The notes: generated by a model not told the origin, from the sequence alone. A stretch of 64,000 nt of DNA from CAKZML01 sp963823435 (GCA_963823435.1 CAWGLN010000012.1:62001-126000); one strand, 5' to 3'. Positions 55,016-64,000 are shown, counted from the stretch's first letter. Translations and numbers: made by a program.

Positions 55016-56200
55016 GTGATTCTACCAATTTCCGCTCGCGTGAAGCGCATTAAACCCTCTCCGACCATCGCCGTGACCATGCGTGCGGCGGAACTCAAGG
55101 CGGCGGGGCACGATGTCATTGGCCTGGGCGCAGGTGAGCCCGATTTTGATACCCCTGAACACATCAAGCAGGCGGCCATCAAGGCGATCCAGGACGGATT
55201 TACAAAGTACACCGCGGTGGACGGGATCGTAGAACTCAAAAAGGCGATCATAGAAAAATTTAAACGCGATAACGAGCTGGACTATCACCTTGACCAGATC
55301 CTGGTATCCACTGGCGCCAAACAGACGATATTCAACCTTTGTCAGGCAGTACTCGGGGACGGGGACGAGGTTGTCATACCGGCACCCTACTGGGTTTCCT
55401 ATCCGGATATCGTGTTGCTCTGCGACGCCACACCGGTCTCTATTTTTGCCGGCGCTGAACAAGGCTTCAAAATCACCCCGGACCAACTGGCCAAAGCCCT
55501 TAATGAAAAGACCCGGATGCTGATTCTGAACACTCCCAGCAATCCAACCGGTGTTGTGTATAGCCGCAAGGAATTGGTGGCCCTGGGTGACATACTGAAT
55601 GACTATCCTAATGTCATTATTGCCACAGACGACATGTATGAACACATCTACTGGGGCAGCGAGCCCTTTGTGAGCTTCGCTCAGGCCTGCCCGCAGTTAT
55701 ACAACCGTACAGTGACTATCAACGGCGTATCCAAAAGCTATGCCATGACGGGCTGGCGTATCGGCTATTGCGGCGGCCCGGAAGCGGTGGTCAAAGCCAT
55801 GAAGAAGGTGCAAAGCCAAAGCACCTCAAATCCGGTCTCAATTTCCCAAAAGGCTGCATTGGCGGCCCTGACTGGCGACCAGTCCTGCCTGGGCCTGATG
55901 GCGGGGGCCTTCAAAGAGCGTCACGATTTCGTGGTGAAAAGCCTGAATAACGTAAAAGGCGTAAAGTGCTTGCCCAGCGACGGGGCGTTCTACGCCTTCC
56001 CTGACGTGCGCGAGGCGATCGAGAATACGCCGGGCGTCGAAGATGACGTACAGCTTGCAGAACACTTGTTGATGGAAGCCGGCCTGGCCTTCGTGCCCGG
56101 GTCCGCCTTTGGCGCCCCCGGCTATCTGCGATTGTCCTATGCACTGGATTTCAATAGCTTGAGTGACGCGATGGAACGTCTCAAGCAATGTCTCGGATAG
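55016..56200 (+). CDS. Class I aspartate/aromatic aminotransferase (AspC-like)
   Basis: A PLP-dependent aminotransferase (394 residues, GTG start). It has RVKRIKPSPTIAVTMRAAEL, GLGAGEPDFDTPEHIK, NTPSNPTGVVYS, the PLP-lysine motif NGVSKSYAMTGWRIGYCGG and the substrate Arg near YLRLSYAL. This is the I-gamma subgroup of bacterial aspartate aminotransferases, found next to uvrB in many gammaproteobacteria. Aspartate specificity is likely but not provable from sequence. Confidence 0.9.
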   Translation: MILPISARVKRIKPSPTIAVTMRAAELKAAGHDVIGLGAGEPDFDTPEHIKQAAIKAIQDGFTKYTAVDGIVELKKAIIEKFKRDNELDYHLDQILVSTGAKQTIFNLCQAVLGDGDEVVIPAPYWVSYPDIVLLCDATPVSIFAGAEQGFKITPDQLAKALNEKTRMLILNTPSNPTGVVYSRKELVALGDILNDYPNVIIATDDMYEHIYWGSEPFVSFAQACPQLYNRTVTINGVSKSYAMTGWRIGYCGGPEAVVKAMKKVQSQSTSNPVSISQKAALAALTGDQSCLGLMAGAFKERHDFVVKSLNNVKGVKCLPSDGAFYAFPDVREAIENTPGVEDDVQLAEHLLMEAGLAFVPGSAFGAPGYLRLSYALDFNSLSDAMERLKQCLG

Positions 56201-56237
56201 GGATTTCGGCAAACAGTACCTTTTCGCGACCATTGCC

Positions 56238-56266
56238 TTGACTTGCCCGGATCGGCAAGGCAGAAT
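56238..56266 (+). promoter_or_regulatory. Promoter of tRNA-Asn
   Basis: -35 TTGACT (56238-56243), 17-base spacer, -10 CAGAAT (56261-56266), about 36 bases before the mature tRNA. Confidence 0.65.
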
Positions 56267-56301
56267 CTCGGCCCTTCGGCGGCGTGTCCGTTGAAGACAA
56301 T

Positions 56302-56377
56302 TCCCCGGTAGCTCAGTTGGTAGAGCAGCTGACTGTTAATCAGCCTGTCGGTGGTTCGAGTCCGCCCCGGGGAGCCA
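56302..56377 (+). tRNA. tRNA-Asn (GTT)
   Basis: A 76-nt cloverleaf with encoded CCA: TCCCCGG acceptor with CCGGGGA, D-arm GCTCAGTTGGTAGAGC, anticodon loop CTGTTAA (GTT), T-loop GGTTCGAGTCC. It is followed directly by an intrinsic terminator. Confidence 0.97.
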
Positions 56378-56382
56378 ATTCG

Positions 56383-56413
56383 AAAGCCCCGTTCCAATGG
56401 ACGGGGCTTTTTT
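56383..56413 (+). terminator. Intrinsic terminator of tRNA-Asn
   Basis: Stem AAAGCCCCGT (56383-56392) with ACGGGGCTTT (56401-56410), then a T-run. Confidence 0.92.
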
Positions 56414-56581
56414 CATCCAGCAGCCTGGTCTGGCAAACACGGCACTGCACTGTCGCCCGGTTTTCCGGCCTTCACCTGCTGCCGAGTTGACCTGACAATG
56501 GCATTGTTGACGGCCCAACCACTGGGCCGCCCATAGCATCGACTCCCAACGGCGCTCCGACTCTCACCATTCGCAGTCGAC

Positions 56582-57475
56582 CTAACGCCCCGCTTGTCCG
56601 TTGCCCGCAAGAATATTTCTCAGCAGATCGCGAAATTCACCGCCAATCTCCCGGTCGGACAGGGCTATTTCTACGGTTGCACGCAGAAATCCCAGTTTGT
56701 TGCCACAGTCGTAACGCGTACCCTTGAAGCTGTATGAATACACCGATTCCTTCGCCAGCAGGTCCGCAATGGCGTCGGTCAACTGGATTTCTCCGCCCGC
56801 TCCCCGTCCGGTGGTGCGTAGCAAGCCAAATATGGTCGGTGTGAGAATGTAACGCCCCACCACCGCCTGGGTGGATGGCGCCAAATCAGGTCGCGGCTTC
56901 TCAACAATCTGGGTGATCCTTGCGGGATTCGCGTTTGCATCTTCCAGGGCCACGATGCCATAACGGTCGGTATGCTCCCGTGGAACGGGCTCAGTTGCTA
57001 TAACGCTGCACCCCGTGGTCTCGTAAACCTGCCGCATTTGCTCCAGGCAGGACACCCCGCCACGGATCAAATCATCCGGCAGATGGACAAAAAAGGGCTC
57101 GTCTCCTACCACACCCTCGGCACACAGCACGGCATGTCCCAGGCCCAGAGGGGCGGGTTGTCTGACGGACACGAAAATGACACCAGGAGGCACGGTTTCA
57201 CGCAGCAATTGCAGTAGCTCTTCTTTGCCTTGTTGTTCAAGCTCCCGTTCCAACTCAAAGTCGTTGTCGAAGTGATCCTCGATCGCGCGCTTGTGGCGAC
57301 CGGTCACAAATACGATCTTGGTGGCGCCGGCCTCGACGGCTTCCTCCACAGCATATTGCACCAGTGGTTTGTCCACCACGGGAAGCATTTCCTTCGGGGA
57401 CGATTTGGTGGCAGGAAGAAATCGGGTACCACGGCCAGCCACGGGAAAAACAGCAGTTGAAATTCTTTTTACCAT
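56582..57475 (-). CDS. galU: UTP-glucose-1-phosphate uridylyltransferase
   Basis: Makes UDP-glucose. The start MVKRISTAVFPVAGRGTRFL is chosen as the family start; the frame extends upstream without homology. Motifs are KSSPKEMLPVVDKPLVQYAV, FVTGRHKRAIEDHFD, GLGHAVLCAEGVVGDEPFFV, LPDDLI, VGRYILTPTIFGLL and GTRYDCGNKLGFLRATVEIA. The 297-residue length is typical. It supplies envelope polysaccharide and LPS precursors. Confidence 0.94.
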   Translation of the reverse strand: MVKRISTAVFPVAGRGTRFLPATKSSPKEMLPVVDKPLVQYAVEEAVEAGATKIVFVTGRHKRAIEDHFDNDFELERELEQQGKEELLQLLRETVPPGVIFVSVRQPAPLGLGHAVLCAEGVVGDEPFFVHLPDDLIRGGVSCLEQMRQVYETTGCSVIATEPVPREHTDRYGIVALEDANANPARITQIVEKPRPDLAPSTQAVVGRYILTPTIFGLLRTTGRGAGGEIQLTDAIADLLAKESVYSYSFKGTRYDCGNKLGFLRATVEIALSDREIGGEFRDLLRNILAGNGQAGR

Positions 57476-57548
57476 CAGGACACCTGAAACCAGTAGAACC
57501 CGCGGTATCATACCCCAAGCAGGGCCACCTTCCATTCCCAACGTTGGC

Positions 57549-57574
57549 ACGGGGGCCGCAGATGCGGCCCCCGT
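57549..57574 (-). terminator. Hairpin terminator after the ComEA-like gene
   Basis: A perfect 11 bp stem, ACGGGGGCCGC (57549-57559) and GCGGCCCCCGT (57564-57574), with a 4-base loop between the ComEA-like stop and galU. It lacks a T-run on the minus strand. Confidence 0.55.
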
Positions 57575-57598
57575 TAACGACAACATCTCCGATCGGGC

Positions 57599-57889
57599 CT
57601 AGTCGCCAGACGCCTTCCCGTTGATCAGGATATTGCCCCGGTTGGCATCCAGCACCTTGTCTCCCACTCCAGAGACGAGCTTCAGTTCTTCTGCGGACTT
57701 AAAAGGTCCGTGTTTTTCCCGAAATTCCACGATCGCCTGGGCACGAGACGGTCCGATGCCCTCCAACTCCTTTGCCAGGGTATCGGCATCGGCCGAATTG
57801 ATGTCCACAGGACCGGCCCAAACGGCCCCCATGCCCATCCCCAGACCAGCAACGATCGCCGCCGCCAATGTTTTTCTGAATCGATTCAT
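57599..57889 (-). CDS. ComEA-like helix-hairpin-helix secreted protein
   Basis: A 96-residue exported protein: signal peptide MNRFRKTLAAAIVAGLGMGM (cleavage near AVWA-GP), then one double HhH domain (DINSADADTLAKELEGIGPS, RAQAIVEFREKHGPFKSAEE, LKLVSGVGDKVLDANRGNI). This is the short periplasmic ComEA form that binds incoming DNA during natural transformation in some species. DNA-uptake function here is inferred from family only. Confidence 0.88.
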   Translation of the reverse strand: MNRFRKTLAAAIVAGLGMGMGAVWAGPVDINSADADTLAKELEGIGPSRAQAIVEFREKHGPFKSAEELKLVSGVGDKVLDANRGNILINGKASGD

Positions 57890-58012
57890 CTCCACCTCCA
57901 AGGCTTTTCGCCATAAAGAAACGCAGCATTGCGCAAGCCCGACTTTACTTAGCCGGGGTGTGGAGGACATTCTGAATTTGGGGGGAAATGAGCCAAAAAT
58001 GGCTACGAGGGA

Positions 58013-59209
58013 TTACTTCCCTGATTCACGTAGCGCTTCAATCCTGAGGTAGCCGATCGGCCTTATCGTGTCCCATGATTTGCAACTGGGACACTGCCAA
58101 TACAGCGTAACGCTGGAAAACCCGCAATCGCGACATTGGTAATGAGAACCGCGTTTAGCCAGTTTGTGCAGAGCCTGGTGGAGGCGCCGGACTTCATCAG
58201 GATTTTCGATTTTGTCCGCGGTTATAGCGGCAGAAAATAGCACGGACAGGGACTCACTCTGACGCAGGTACTGTAAAACGGCCTCATCCACCACTGGGAC
58301 GTCGGTCACGCCATTTACTATGCTGGCGTATGCCAGCTCTTTGCGGATACCCGTATTGCGCTCCAGCCAACCTTGCAAGAGCCTGGAAAACTCCTGCCCA
58401 CTCTCCGCCTCACTGGAATCGAAACAACTCCGAGCCCTGGGCAGAATCTCCGACAACAACTCGGGATCCTGCTTTACTGTTCTTTCATACAATTCCAGCG
58501 CAAGCTGGCTGTCACCAAGCTCACGGGCTATATCTCCCCTCATCATCGCACCACGAGCAGTACGGCGGCGACCGCTTCGGGCACGCTTGAGAAACTGCTT
58601 GGCCCCCCCGAAGTCCTTGCGCCGAAGGGCTTCCTCGGCCAGTTCACAGTAATAATGTGGAACTACATTGCTGCCATCGGGGGTCAGTAGCTTTTCCAGG
58701 CGCTGCCGTATCTCAATCGCACGCAACCACTCGTGTTCTTGCTCGTAAATATTTACCAGGCCTTCCAGCGCATCGATCGAATGGGTTTCGGAATCGACCA
58801 GTTGCTCGAAAAATTCCTCTGCTCGATCAAAAAGCCCCGCCTTGAGGTAATCTTCTCCCAACGCGAACCGGGCCTGGTCGCTTTGCAAAGGCGACAAATT
58901 GGCCCTGGAAATAATTTTTTCGTGGATTCTGATGGCCCTTTCGACCTCACCGCGGCGCCGAAACAGGCTTCCCAGGAGCAGATGAGTCTCGATCGCCTCA
59001 TCATCCAGCTCCATCATTCGCATAAATACTTCCAGGGCCTCATCCGGCTTCTGGTTTAGCAGGTAATTCAGCCCGCGGTAATAGTCAGCGCTGAGCTGGG
59101 CGGCATCGGACTGGCGCTGCCTGGTGTCAGTAAATCTGGCAAATGCCCAGCCCGCCGCCGCAGCGATTACGAACAGGGTTGCCAGTAATAAAGTTGATTC
59201 AGCCGGCAT
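58013..59209 (-). CDS. lapB: Lipopolysaccharide assembly protein LapB (YciM)
   Basis: A 398-residue protein with an N-terminal membrane helix (STLLLATLFVIAAAAGWAFA). Several TPRs follow (YYRGLNYLLNQKPDEALEVF, THLLLGSLFRRRGEVERAIR), then a C-terminal rubredoxin-like zinc site (YQCRDCGFSS, YWQCPSCKSW). It regulates LpxC proteolysis through FtsH. The start MPAESTLLL overlaps the lapA stop by 11 bp. Confidence 0.94.
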   Translation of the reverse strand: MPAESTLLLATLFVIAAAAGWAFARFTDTRQRQSDAAQLSADYYRGLNYLLNQKPDEALEVFMRMMELDDEAIETHLLLGSLFRRRGEVERAIRIHEKIISRANLSPLQSDQARFALGEDYLKAGLFDRAEEFFEQLVDSETHSIDALEGLVNIYEQEHEWLRAIEIRQRLEKLLTPDGSNVVPHYYCELAEEALRRKDFGGAKQFLKRARSGRRRTARGAMMRGDIARELGDSQLALELYERTVKQDPELLSEILPRARSCFDSSEAESGQEFSRLLQGWLERNTGIRKELAYASIVNGVTDVPVVDEAVLQYLRQSESLSVLFSAAITADKIENPDEVRRLHQALHKLAKRGSHYQCRDCGFSSVTLYWQCPSCKSWDTIRPIGYLRIEALRESGK

Positions 59210-59495
59210 CACGCATCGGCAGGCCACGGAGATTCGAAACCTCGGCTTCGGCCAGCCTGAGTGCTTTCTTCAGACGTCTGCGCTCGCGCATTACGGATAC
59301 CAGGTAGGCGCCCACGCAAAAAAGACCGAATAACCAACCGACCGCCAAACCAGCGATGACCGCGGTCGCTATCGCGATCTCGAAACTCGCAAAGGCCAGG
59401 TCTAGCTTGACAACCTCCGGGTTGAGCCAGGCAAAAATGATTGCTACAGCCGCAAAAAGCACTACCAGCAATCCAATCAGAAGTTTCCTTAGCAT
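59199..59495 (-). CDS. lapA: Lipopolysaccharide assembly protein LapA
   Basis: A 98-residue protein with two membrane helices (LIGLLVVLFAAVAIIFAWLN and AIATAVIAGLAVGWLFGLFC) and a cytoplasmic coiled-coil tail (RRRLKKALRLAEAEVSNLRG). The NPEVVKLDL segment is typical of LapA/DUF1049. Its order between ihfB and lapB is conserved. Confidence 0.92.
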   Translation of the reverse strand: MLRKLLIGLLVVLFAAVAIIFAWLNPEVVKLDLAFASFEIAIATAVIAGLAVGWLFGLFCVGAYLVSVMRERRRLKKALRLAEAEVSNLRGLPMRDAG

Positions 59496-59686
59496 TTCCT
59501 AATCATCTCTTCCGCCAAAAAGGGGCGCCTGCGCAATCCTATACCCGGGAGTGGCCCCAGAGATACGCCAAGACAAAAATTGATTGACCGGTGAATTCGG
59601 CGTCAGGGTAATGCGAATTTACCACCAAACCAGTAGTCTTGGCGCGACCCCGCCAACCGGACTTACCGATGCCGGTCGCCGGGTGG

Positions 59687-59709
59687 AAAGCCTGCAGGAA
59701 TCAGGCTTT
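59687..59709 (-). terminator. Possible terminator overlapping the ihfB 3' end
   Basis: A perfect 8 bp stem (AAAGCCTG at 59687-59694, CAGGCTTT at 59702-59709) with a 7-base loop and only TTT after it on the minus strand. Confidence 0.4.
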
Positions 59710-60003
59710 GATGGGTTTGTGACGATTTGCGTTTACGCGCTCGCGAATGTCCTTGCCCGGCTTGAAATGCGGTACGTGCTTGCCAGCCAGTGATACTGCG
59801 TCTCCCGTCTTCGGATTGCGCCCCTGGCGCGGTGGACGGAAATGCAGGGAGAAGCTGCCGAAGCCGCGTATTTCAATACGCTCACCATCAGCCAAGGCAT
59901 CGCTCATGATTTCGAGCAGGTGTTTAACCGCCAGCTCGACATCCTTGCCAGGCAAATGCTTCTGCTTTTGAGCAATTATTTCTATCAGCTCTGATTTGGT
60001 CAT
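59701..60003 (-). CDS. ihfB: Integration host factor subunit beta
   Basis: A 100-residue HU/IHF protein: MTKSELIEIIAQKQKHLPGK, VELAVKHLLEIMSDALADGE, RIEIRGFGSFSLHFRPPRQG and GKHVPHFKPGKDIRERVN. The start MTKSEL is the IHF-beta start. It lies downstream of rpsA, as usual, with a strong hairpin between. Confidence 0.95.
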   Translation of the reverse strand: MTKSELIEIIAQKQKHLPGKDVELAVKHLLEIMSDALADGERIEIRGFGSFSLHFRPPRQGRNPKTGDAVSLAGKHVPHFKPGKDIRERVNANRHKPIKA

Positions 60004-60095
60004 TTGGGCCCGCACCCTGATCTTATGTTAGACCATTATTATTCAAACACTTACCAACGGTATCCACAATCAGACTTAGAATCAAGCCCAAAGTG

Positions 60096-60129
60096 CATGT
60101 CTGCCCGGCCATTAGGCCGGGCAGACATG
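60096..60129 (-). terminator. Strong hairpin after rpsA
   Basis: A perfect 15 bp stem (CATGTCTGCCCGGCC at 60096-60110, GGCCGGGCAGACATG at 60115-60129) with a 4-base loop, six bases after the rpsA stop. No T-run follows, so it may be a terminator or an mRNA-stabilising end. Confidence 0.7.
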
Positions 60130-60134
60130 GTTTA

Positions 60135-61811
60135 TCAGCCGTTATCTTTGCCTGCAATCTGCTCTTTCAGCAAGTCTCCCAGGCTGGTGCCCGCAGAAAC
60201 CTCGCGTTGGTAACTCTGCACAGCCTCGGCTTCCTCATAGGCTTCCTTGGCCTTGATCGACAAAGTGATATTGCGAGACTTGCGGTCCAGGCCGGTAAAT
60301 CTGGCCTCGATCTTCTCGCCAACCTTAAGCACCGCGCGGGCGTCTTCCACCCTGTCACGAGCCAGTTCAGAGGCACGCAACTGTCCGGTAATTCCATCAC
60401 CGAGGTCAACCACAGCTCCGCGGGCATCTACTTCGATGACCACTCCGGTGACAATGCAACCCTTGGGATGCTCGGCCATGTAGGCGGAGACCGGGTCCTT
60501 GTCCAACTGCTTCATGCCCAGAGAAATGCGCTCTCTTTCCGGATCAATGGCAAGCACGACGGCTTCCACTTCGTCACCCTTGGAGAAGTTACGCACCGCC
60601 TCTTCACCGGGCAGATCCCAGGAAATGTCGGACAGGTGAACCAGTCCGTCAATTCCGCCATCCAGACCAATAAAGATGCCAAAATCAGTGATCGACTTGA
60701 TCTGACCCTTGACCTTGTCATTGCGGTTATACCTGGAGGAGAACTCGGCCCAGGGATTTGCCTGGCACTGCTTGATGCCCAGGGAAATGCGACGACGGTC
60801 CTCGTCGATATCCAGCACCATAACCTCAACCTCGTCACCTATCTGAACCACCTTGATCGGACTGACGTTCTTGTTGCTCCAATCCATCTCAGAAACGTGG
60901 ACCAGACCTTCAACACCGTCCTCAATTTCCACGAAGCAACCATAGTCCGCAATATTGGTCACCGAACCAAACAAGCGGGTGTTGGTCGGATAACGACGAC
61001 CGATTGCGCGCCACGGATCCTCGCCCAACTGCTTCATACCAAGAGAAACACGATGACGCTCACGGTCAAACTTGAGAACCTTCACGTCGATCTCATCACC
61101 CACGTTTACAACGTCGGAGGGATGTTTGACACGCTTCCACGCCATATCAGTAATGTGCAGAAGGCCATCTATGCCACCGAGATCCACGAAAGCACCATAG
61201 TCGGTAAGGTTTTTGACGATACCCTTAAGGACGCTGCCTTCTTGAAGATTCTTGAGCAGTTCGTCACGCTCGGCGCTGTATTCGTCTTCCACAACTGCGC
61301 GGCGCGAAACCACGACGTTATTGCGGCGCTGATCAAGCTTGATGACCTTGAATTCCAGCTCCTTGCCTTCCAGGTATGCCGGATCGCGCACGGGGCGCAC
61401 ATCCACCAATGACCCGGGAAGGAAAGCGCGTACGTCGCCCAGTTCCACCGTGAAGCCGCCCTTGACGCGACCGGTGATAATTCCCTTGACGATCTCGCCC
61501 TTCTCGAAGGCTTCCTCGAGAACGGTCCAGGTGCGTGCACGCTTGGCTTTTTCACGAGACAAGCGGGTCTCGCCGAATCCGTCTTCCAGGCTCTCCAGGG
61601 CCACTTCGATCTTGTCACCGACCTTGACTTCCACTTCGCCCTGCTCGTTCAGGAATTGCTCAGTGGGAATTACGGCCTCAGACTTCAATCCGGCATTGAC
61701 GATAACAACGTCGGAGCTGATTGTGACGACTTCGGCCATGATAATGGCGCCAGACTTGAACTGCTTGCTAGCAAAGCTTTCTTCAAAAAGTTGTGCGAAA
61801 GTTTCAGACAT
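60135..61811 (-). CDS. rpsA: Ribosomal protein bS1
   Basis: A 558-residue protein with six S1 (OB-fold) domains, for example GMVVTGRVKGGFTVELGDVR-type repeats (ITGRVKGGFTVELGDVRAFL, IVKNLTDYGAFVDLGGIDGL, IKSITDFGIFIGLDGGIDGL). The start MSETFAQLFEES is the gammaproteobacterial S1 start; upstream in-frame Met codons are unrelated. It anchors mRNA on the 30S subunit. Confidence 0.95.
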   Translation of the reverse strand: MSETFAQLFEESFASKQFKSGAIIMAEVVTISSDVVIVNAGLKSEAVIPTEQFLNEQGEVEVKVGDKIEVALESLEDGFGETRLSREKAKRARTWTVLEEAFEKGEIVKGIITGRVKGGFTVELGDVRAFLPGSLVDVRPVRDPAYLEGKELEFKVIKLDQRRNNVVVSRRAVVEDEYSAERDELLKNLQEGSVLKGIVKNLTDYGAFVDLGGIDGLLHITDMAWKRVKHPSDVVNVGDEIDVKVLKFDRERHRVSLGMKQLGEDPWRAIGRRYPTNTRLFGSVTNIADYGCFVEIEDGVEGLVHVSEMDWSNKNVSPIKVVQIGDEVEVMVLDIDEDRRRISLGIKQCQANPWAEFSSRYNRNDKVKGQIKSITDFGIFIGLDGGIDGLVHLSDISWDLPGEEAVRNFSKGDEVEAVVLAIDPERERISLGMKQLDKDPVSAYMAEHPKGCIVTGVVIEVDARGAVVDLGDGITGQLRASELARDRVEDARAVLKVGEKIEARFTGLDRKSRNITLSIKAKEAYEEAEAVQSYQREVSAGTSLGDLLKEQIAGKDNG

Positions 61812-61910
61812 GTGATTAATTTCCATGGTCATGCGACCAACTACCGTCTTGGGATTCCTTCCCTGACGGGCAAAAAATAAAAGCTCCAAATCCATTTGGA
61901 GCCCGAAAAA

Positions 61911-62625
61911 TCAACTTCGATAAAGGCTGTTTAAGTAGGCAGCCCGGGCAATTTCTCTTCCACCAACGCCATCACCCGATCCACCACCTGTCTCGATATT
62001 CAAATCGGTGGTATCCAGTTGCATGGCATCCGGCGCAGGACACAGCGGTGACACGGATCGAGTACGATCCCTGTAATCCCGCTCTGCGATCTCCGCGGAG
62101 AGGGCGGCGAGATTAACACTAATCCCCTTTTCCTTCAACTGCTTATACCGTCGTTTGGCACGTTCCTCGGGGCTGGCTGTCAGGTAGACCTTGACCTGGG
62201 CATCCGGGAAGATGACCGAGCCCATGTCGCGCCCATCTGCAAGCAACCCAGGCCACTTGCGAAAACTGCGCTGCAAGCGAATCAAGGCACTACGAACCTC
62301 CGGATGAGCCGCAACCTGGGAGGCCAGCTCACCCGTGCTTTCCAGCCGTATTTCCCGGGTCAAATTCTCGCCATTCACTCGAATAATCGCCTCGGAATCT
62401 TTATCGCTTTCAAACTCGATATGCAGATCCTCTACCAGACCGGCGACCAACGCGACCATTACCGAGCATCAGGCCCTTGCGCGAGGCGACAAGACCAACA
62501 ATGCGGTACAAGGCCCCACTATCAAGCAGGTGAAACCCCAACGCGGACGCCACTTTTCTGCTAATTGCACCCTTTCCAGACGCACTGGGACCATCGATTG
62601 TGATTACCGGGGGCATCAAATCCAT
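61911..62625 (-). CDS. cmk: Cytidylate kinase, one frameshift
   Basis: Phosphorylates CMP and dCMP. The N-terminal P-loop VITIDGPSASGKGAISRKVA and LGFHLLDSGALYRIVGLVAS lie in one frame. After a +1 insertion near 62470 the second part has IRVNGENLTREIRLESTGEL, LLADGRDMGSVIFPDAQVKV and LTASPEERAKRRYKQLKEKG. The ATG overlaps the aroA stop (TGATG). The restored length is about 237 residues. The aroA-cmk-rpsA-ihfB order is conserved. Confidence 0.93.
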
Positions 62626-63983
62626 CACGCGCCCCACTTTTCGACAATTTTCAGACCCAAGCCAGCAGCATGATCGACAAATCCCGGGAACGATGTCGCC
62701 ACATTGTCAGTATTCAGTATTCGGATGGCATCGCGCGCCATGAGCGACGCCATCGTAAAAGCCATCGCTATCCGATGATCACCCTGGCTATTCACCTCGC
62801 CGCCCTTCAGCGGGCCACCGGTCACCACCATGCCATCGGGCTTTTCCTCGACCCTGGCTCCCAGGGCCCGCAGCCCGTCGACTACCGTCCGAATGCGGTC
62901 ACTTTCCTTTACCCTTAGTTCCTCCGCACCTGAAACACGCGTCACGCCTTCCGCGCATGCGGCAGCCACCATCAAGATCGGAAACTCGTCAATAGCAAGA
63001 GCCACGTCCGCGGCGACGATGTCGATACCATGCAGACGGCTTTTGGCAACACGAATATCTGCGATGGGTTCCTCCCCCTTCCTGGTCGGCAACATCGCCA
63101 AATCAATTTTGGCGCCCATCTTGCGCAAGATATTGATCACCCCCGTGCGCGTGGGATTGACCCCAATGTTTCGTAATGTCACGCCTCTTTCGCTCGCAAG
63201 ACAGGCGCCAACCATGAAAAATGCGGCCGACGACAAATCTCCAGGCACCGTAATCCGGCCCGCGTGCAAGCTGGCTGGCGCCTCGATTTCCACCGTCAAT
63301 TCTTGTCGTCGCACCACTACCCCGAAACTCGCCAGCATACGCTCGGTGTGATCCCGGCTTATTCCAGGTTCGGTAACCCGTGTCACTCCACGCGCATACA
63401 TTCCAGCCAGTAATATCGCTGACTTGACCTGTGCGCTGGCCACCGGGGCCTGGTAGTCGATGCCGATCAGGCCCTGGTTACGTTCAATTCGCACCGGGGG
63501 CCGACCATCGCTGGTCGTAATGCGGGCACCCATTTGGCGCAGGGGTATAGCCACACGCTCCATCGGTCTTTTCATCAGGGATTCATCGCCAATCAGGGTC
63601 GAGGAAAAGTCCTGGGCGCAAAGCAGTCCGGTCAACAATCGCATTGACGTGCCCGAGTTGCCGAGGTCCAGGGCCCCTGACGGACGCTTCAATCCACGCA
63701 AACCTACCCCGTGAACATGCCAGCAATCTCCCGCGACCTTCGGGGCGTTCACCCTGACACCCATGGCCCGGATCGCTTCTGCGGTTGCCAGACAGTCCTG
63801 GCTGGCCAGCAAGCCGTCTATCTCCGTCACGCCCTCGGCAATAGCCCCCAATATCAGGGAACGGTGTGAAACTGACTTGTCTCCAGGGACAGAAATTTCC
63901 CCCGCCAATTGACCACCGGGCTCGACCAGGTAACTCGCCTCTGCTCCCGGACCGGCCTCAATGTCGTCAGGTTTATCCATCAT
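62625..63983 (-). CDS. aroA: 3-phosphoshikimate 1-carboxyvinyltransferase (EPSP synthase)
   Basis: Sixth step of the shikimate pathway, 452 residues. Motifs are GEISVPGDKSVSHRSLILGA, LGNSGTSMRLLTGLL, QVKSAILLAGMYARGVT and RVKESDRIRTVVDGLRALGA. The start is at 63983 or one codon later (MMDKPDD). It resembles the class I/II boundary form common in marine gammaproteobacteria; glyphosate sensitivity cannot be judged. Only 17 bases of upstream sequence remain in the window. Confidence 0.93.
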   Translation of the reverse strand: MMDKPDDIEAGPGAEASYLVEPGGQLAGEISVPGDKSVSHRSLILGAIAEGVTEIDGLLASQDCLATAEAIRAMGVRVNAPKVAGDCWHVHGVGLRGLKRPSGALDLGNSGTSMRLLTGLLCAQDFSSTLIGDESLMKRPMERVAIPLRQMGARITTSDGRPPVRIERNQGLIGIDYQAPVASAQVKSAILLAGMYARGVTRVTEPGISRDHTERMLASFGVVVRRQELTVEIEAPASLHAGRITVPGDLSSAAFFMVGACLASERGVTLRNIGVNPTRTGVINILRKMGAKIDLAMLPTRKGEEPIADIRVAKSRLHGIDIVAADVALAIDEFPILMVAAACAEGVTRVSGAEELRVKESDRIRTVVDGLRALGARVEEKPDGMVVTGGPLKGGEVNSQGDHRIAMAFTMASLMARDAIRILNTDNVATSFPGFVDHAAGLGLKIVEKWGA

Positions 63984-64000
63984 TCCAACCTACATGACCG

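Overview
This 64 kb window comes from a gammaproteobacterium. The evidence is the gene order pilZ-holB-tmk-mltG-pabC-pabB-fabF-acpP-fabG-fabD, the order thrS-infC-rpmI-rplT-pheS-pheT-ihfA-merR, aroA-cmk-rpsA-ihfB-lapA-lapB, a type II secretion operon and a Vibrio-TonB2-like energy-transduction operon. There is no phage, plasmid, CRISPR or rRNA. The sequence is moderately GC-rich, with AT-rich stretches only in a few intergenic regions.

Layout. 1-3.0 kb: the end of what looks like an aryl polyene pigment-lipid cluster (ketoreductase, ketosynthase, phosphopantetheinyl transferase) followed by a PagL-like lipid A deacylase. 3.1-5.0 kb: an accessory patch with a MITE copy, a broken DUF2845 gene, a frameshifted TIR-like (DUF1863) gene and a divergent EEP-family nuclease/phosphatase. 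5.1-8.4 kb: a FadB/FadJ-type beta-oxidation enzyme and a double-cNMP/rhodanese fusion. 8.4-17.1 kb (minus strand): PilZ, DNA polymerase III delta', Tmk, MltG, folate branch (PabC, PabB) and fatty-acid synthesis (FabF, AcpP, FabG, FabD). 17.2-23.4 kb: a rhombosortase and gspGHIJKLMN. 23.4-29.4 kb: an AddA/AddB-like helicase-nuclease pair. 29.4-32.7 kb: a CoA transferase and EtfBA. 32.8-38.7 kb: peroxiredoxin, tandem Usp, a FixL/FixJ-like two-component pair, a degenerate receiver and a DUF3943 envelope protein. 38.9-44.1 kb: a TonB2-type operon (DUF3450, TtpC, ExbB, ExbD, TonB, TPR). 44.1-52.8 kb: tRNA-Pro, MerR, IHF-alpha and the translation operon. 52.8-64 kb: tRNA-Val, UvrB, an aminotransferase, tRNA-Asn, GalU, a ComEA-like protein, LapB/LapA, IHF-beta, S1, Cmk and AroA.

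Two signals stand out. First, three dispersed copies of a roughly 160 bp non-coding element occur at about 3.1, 37.1 and 49.4 kb. The 49.4 kb copy has an 18 bp terminal inverted repeat with one mismatch and a perfect TTAG target duplication, which is the IS5 (YTAR) signature. The copies share conserved flanks but carry different central hairpins. One sits between the rplT terminator and the pheS ribosome-binding site, and the other two abut TAG stop codons inside CTAG sites.

Second, at least 17 genes, several of them essential (pheS, pheT, thrS, tmk, holB, cmk), are split by single-base indels. Judged by reading-frame arithmetic, about 23 breaks are +1 insertions, while the four in the addB-like gene are all -1 losses. 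This points to consensus errors in the assembly rather than real gene decay, so the frameshifted genes are annotated here as whole genes. No wholly new multi-gene system is proven in the window. The MITE family and the TIR/EEP pair are the best leads.
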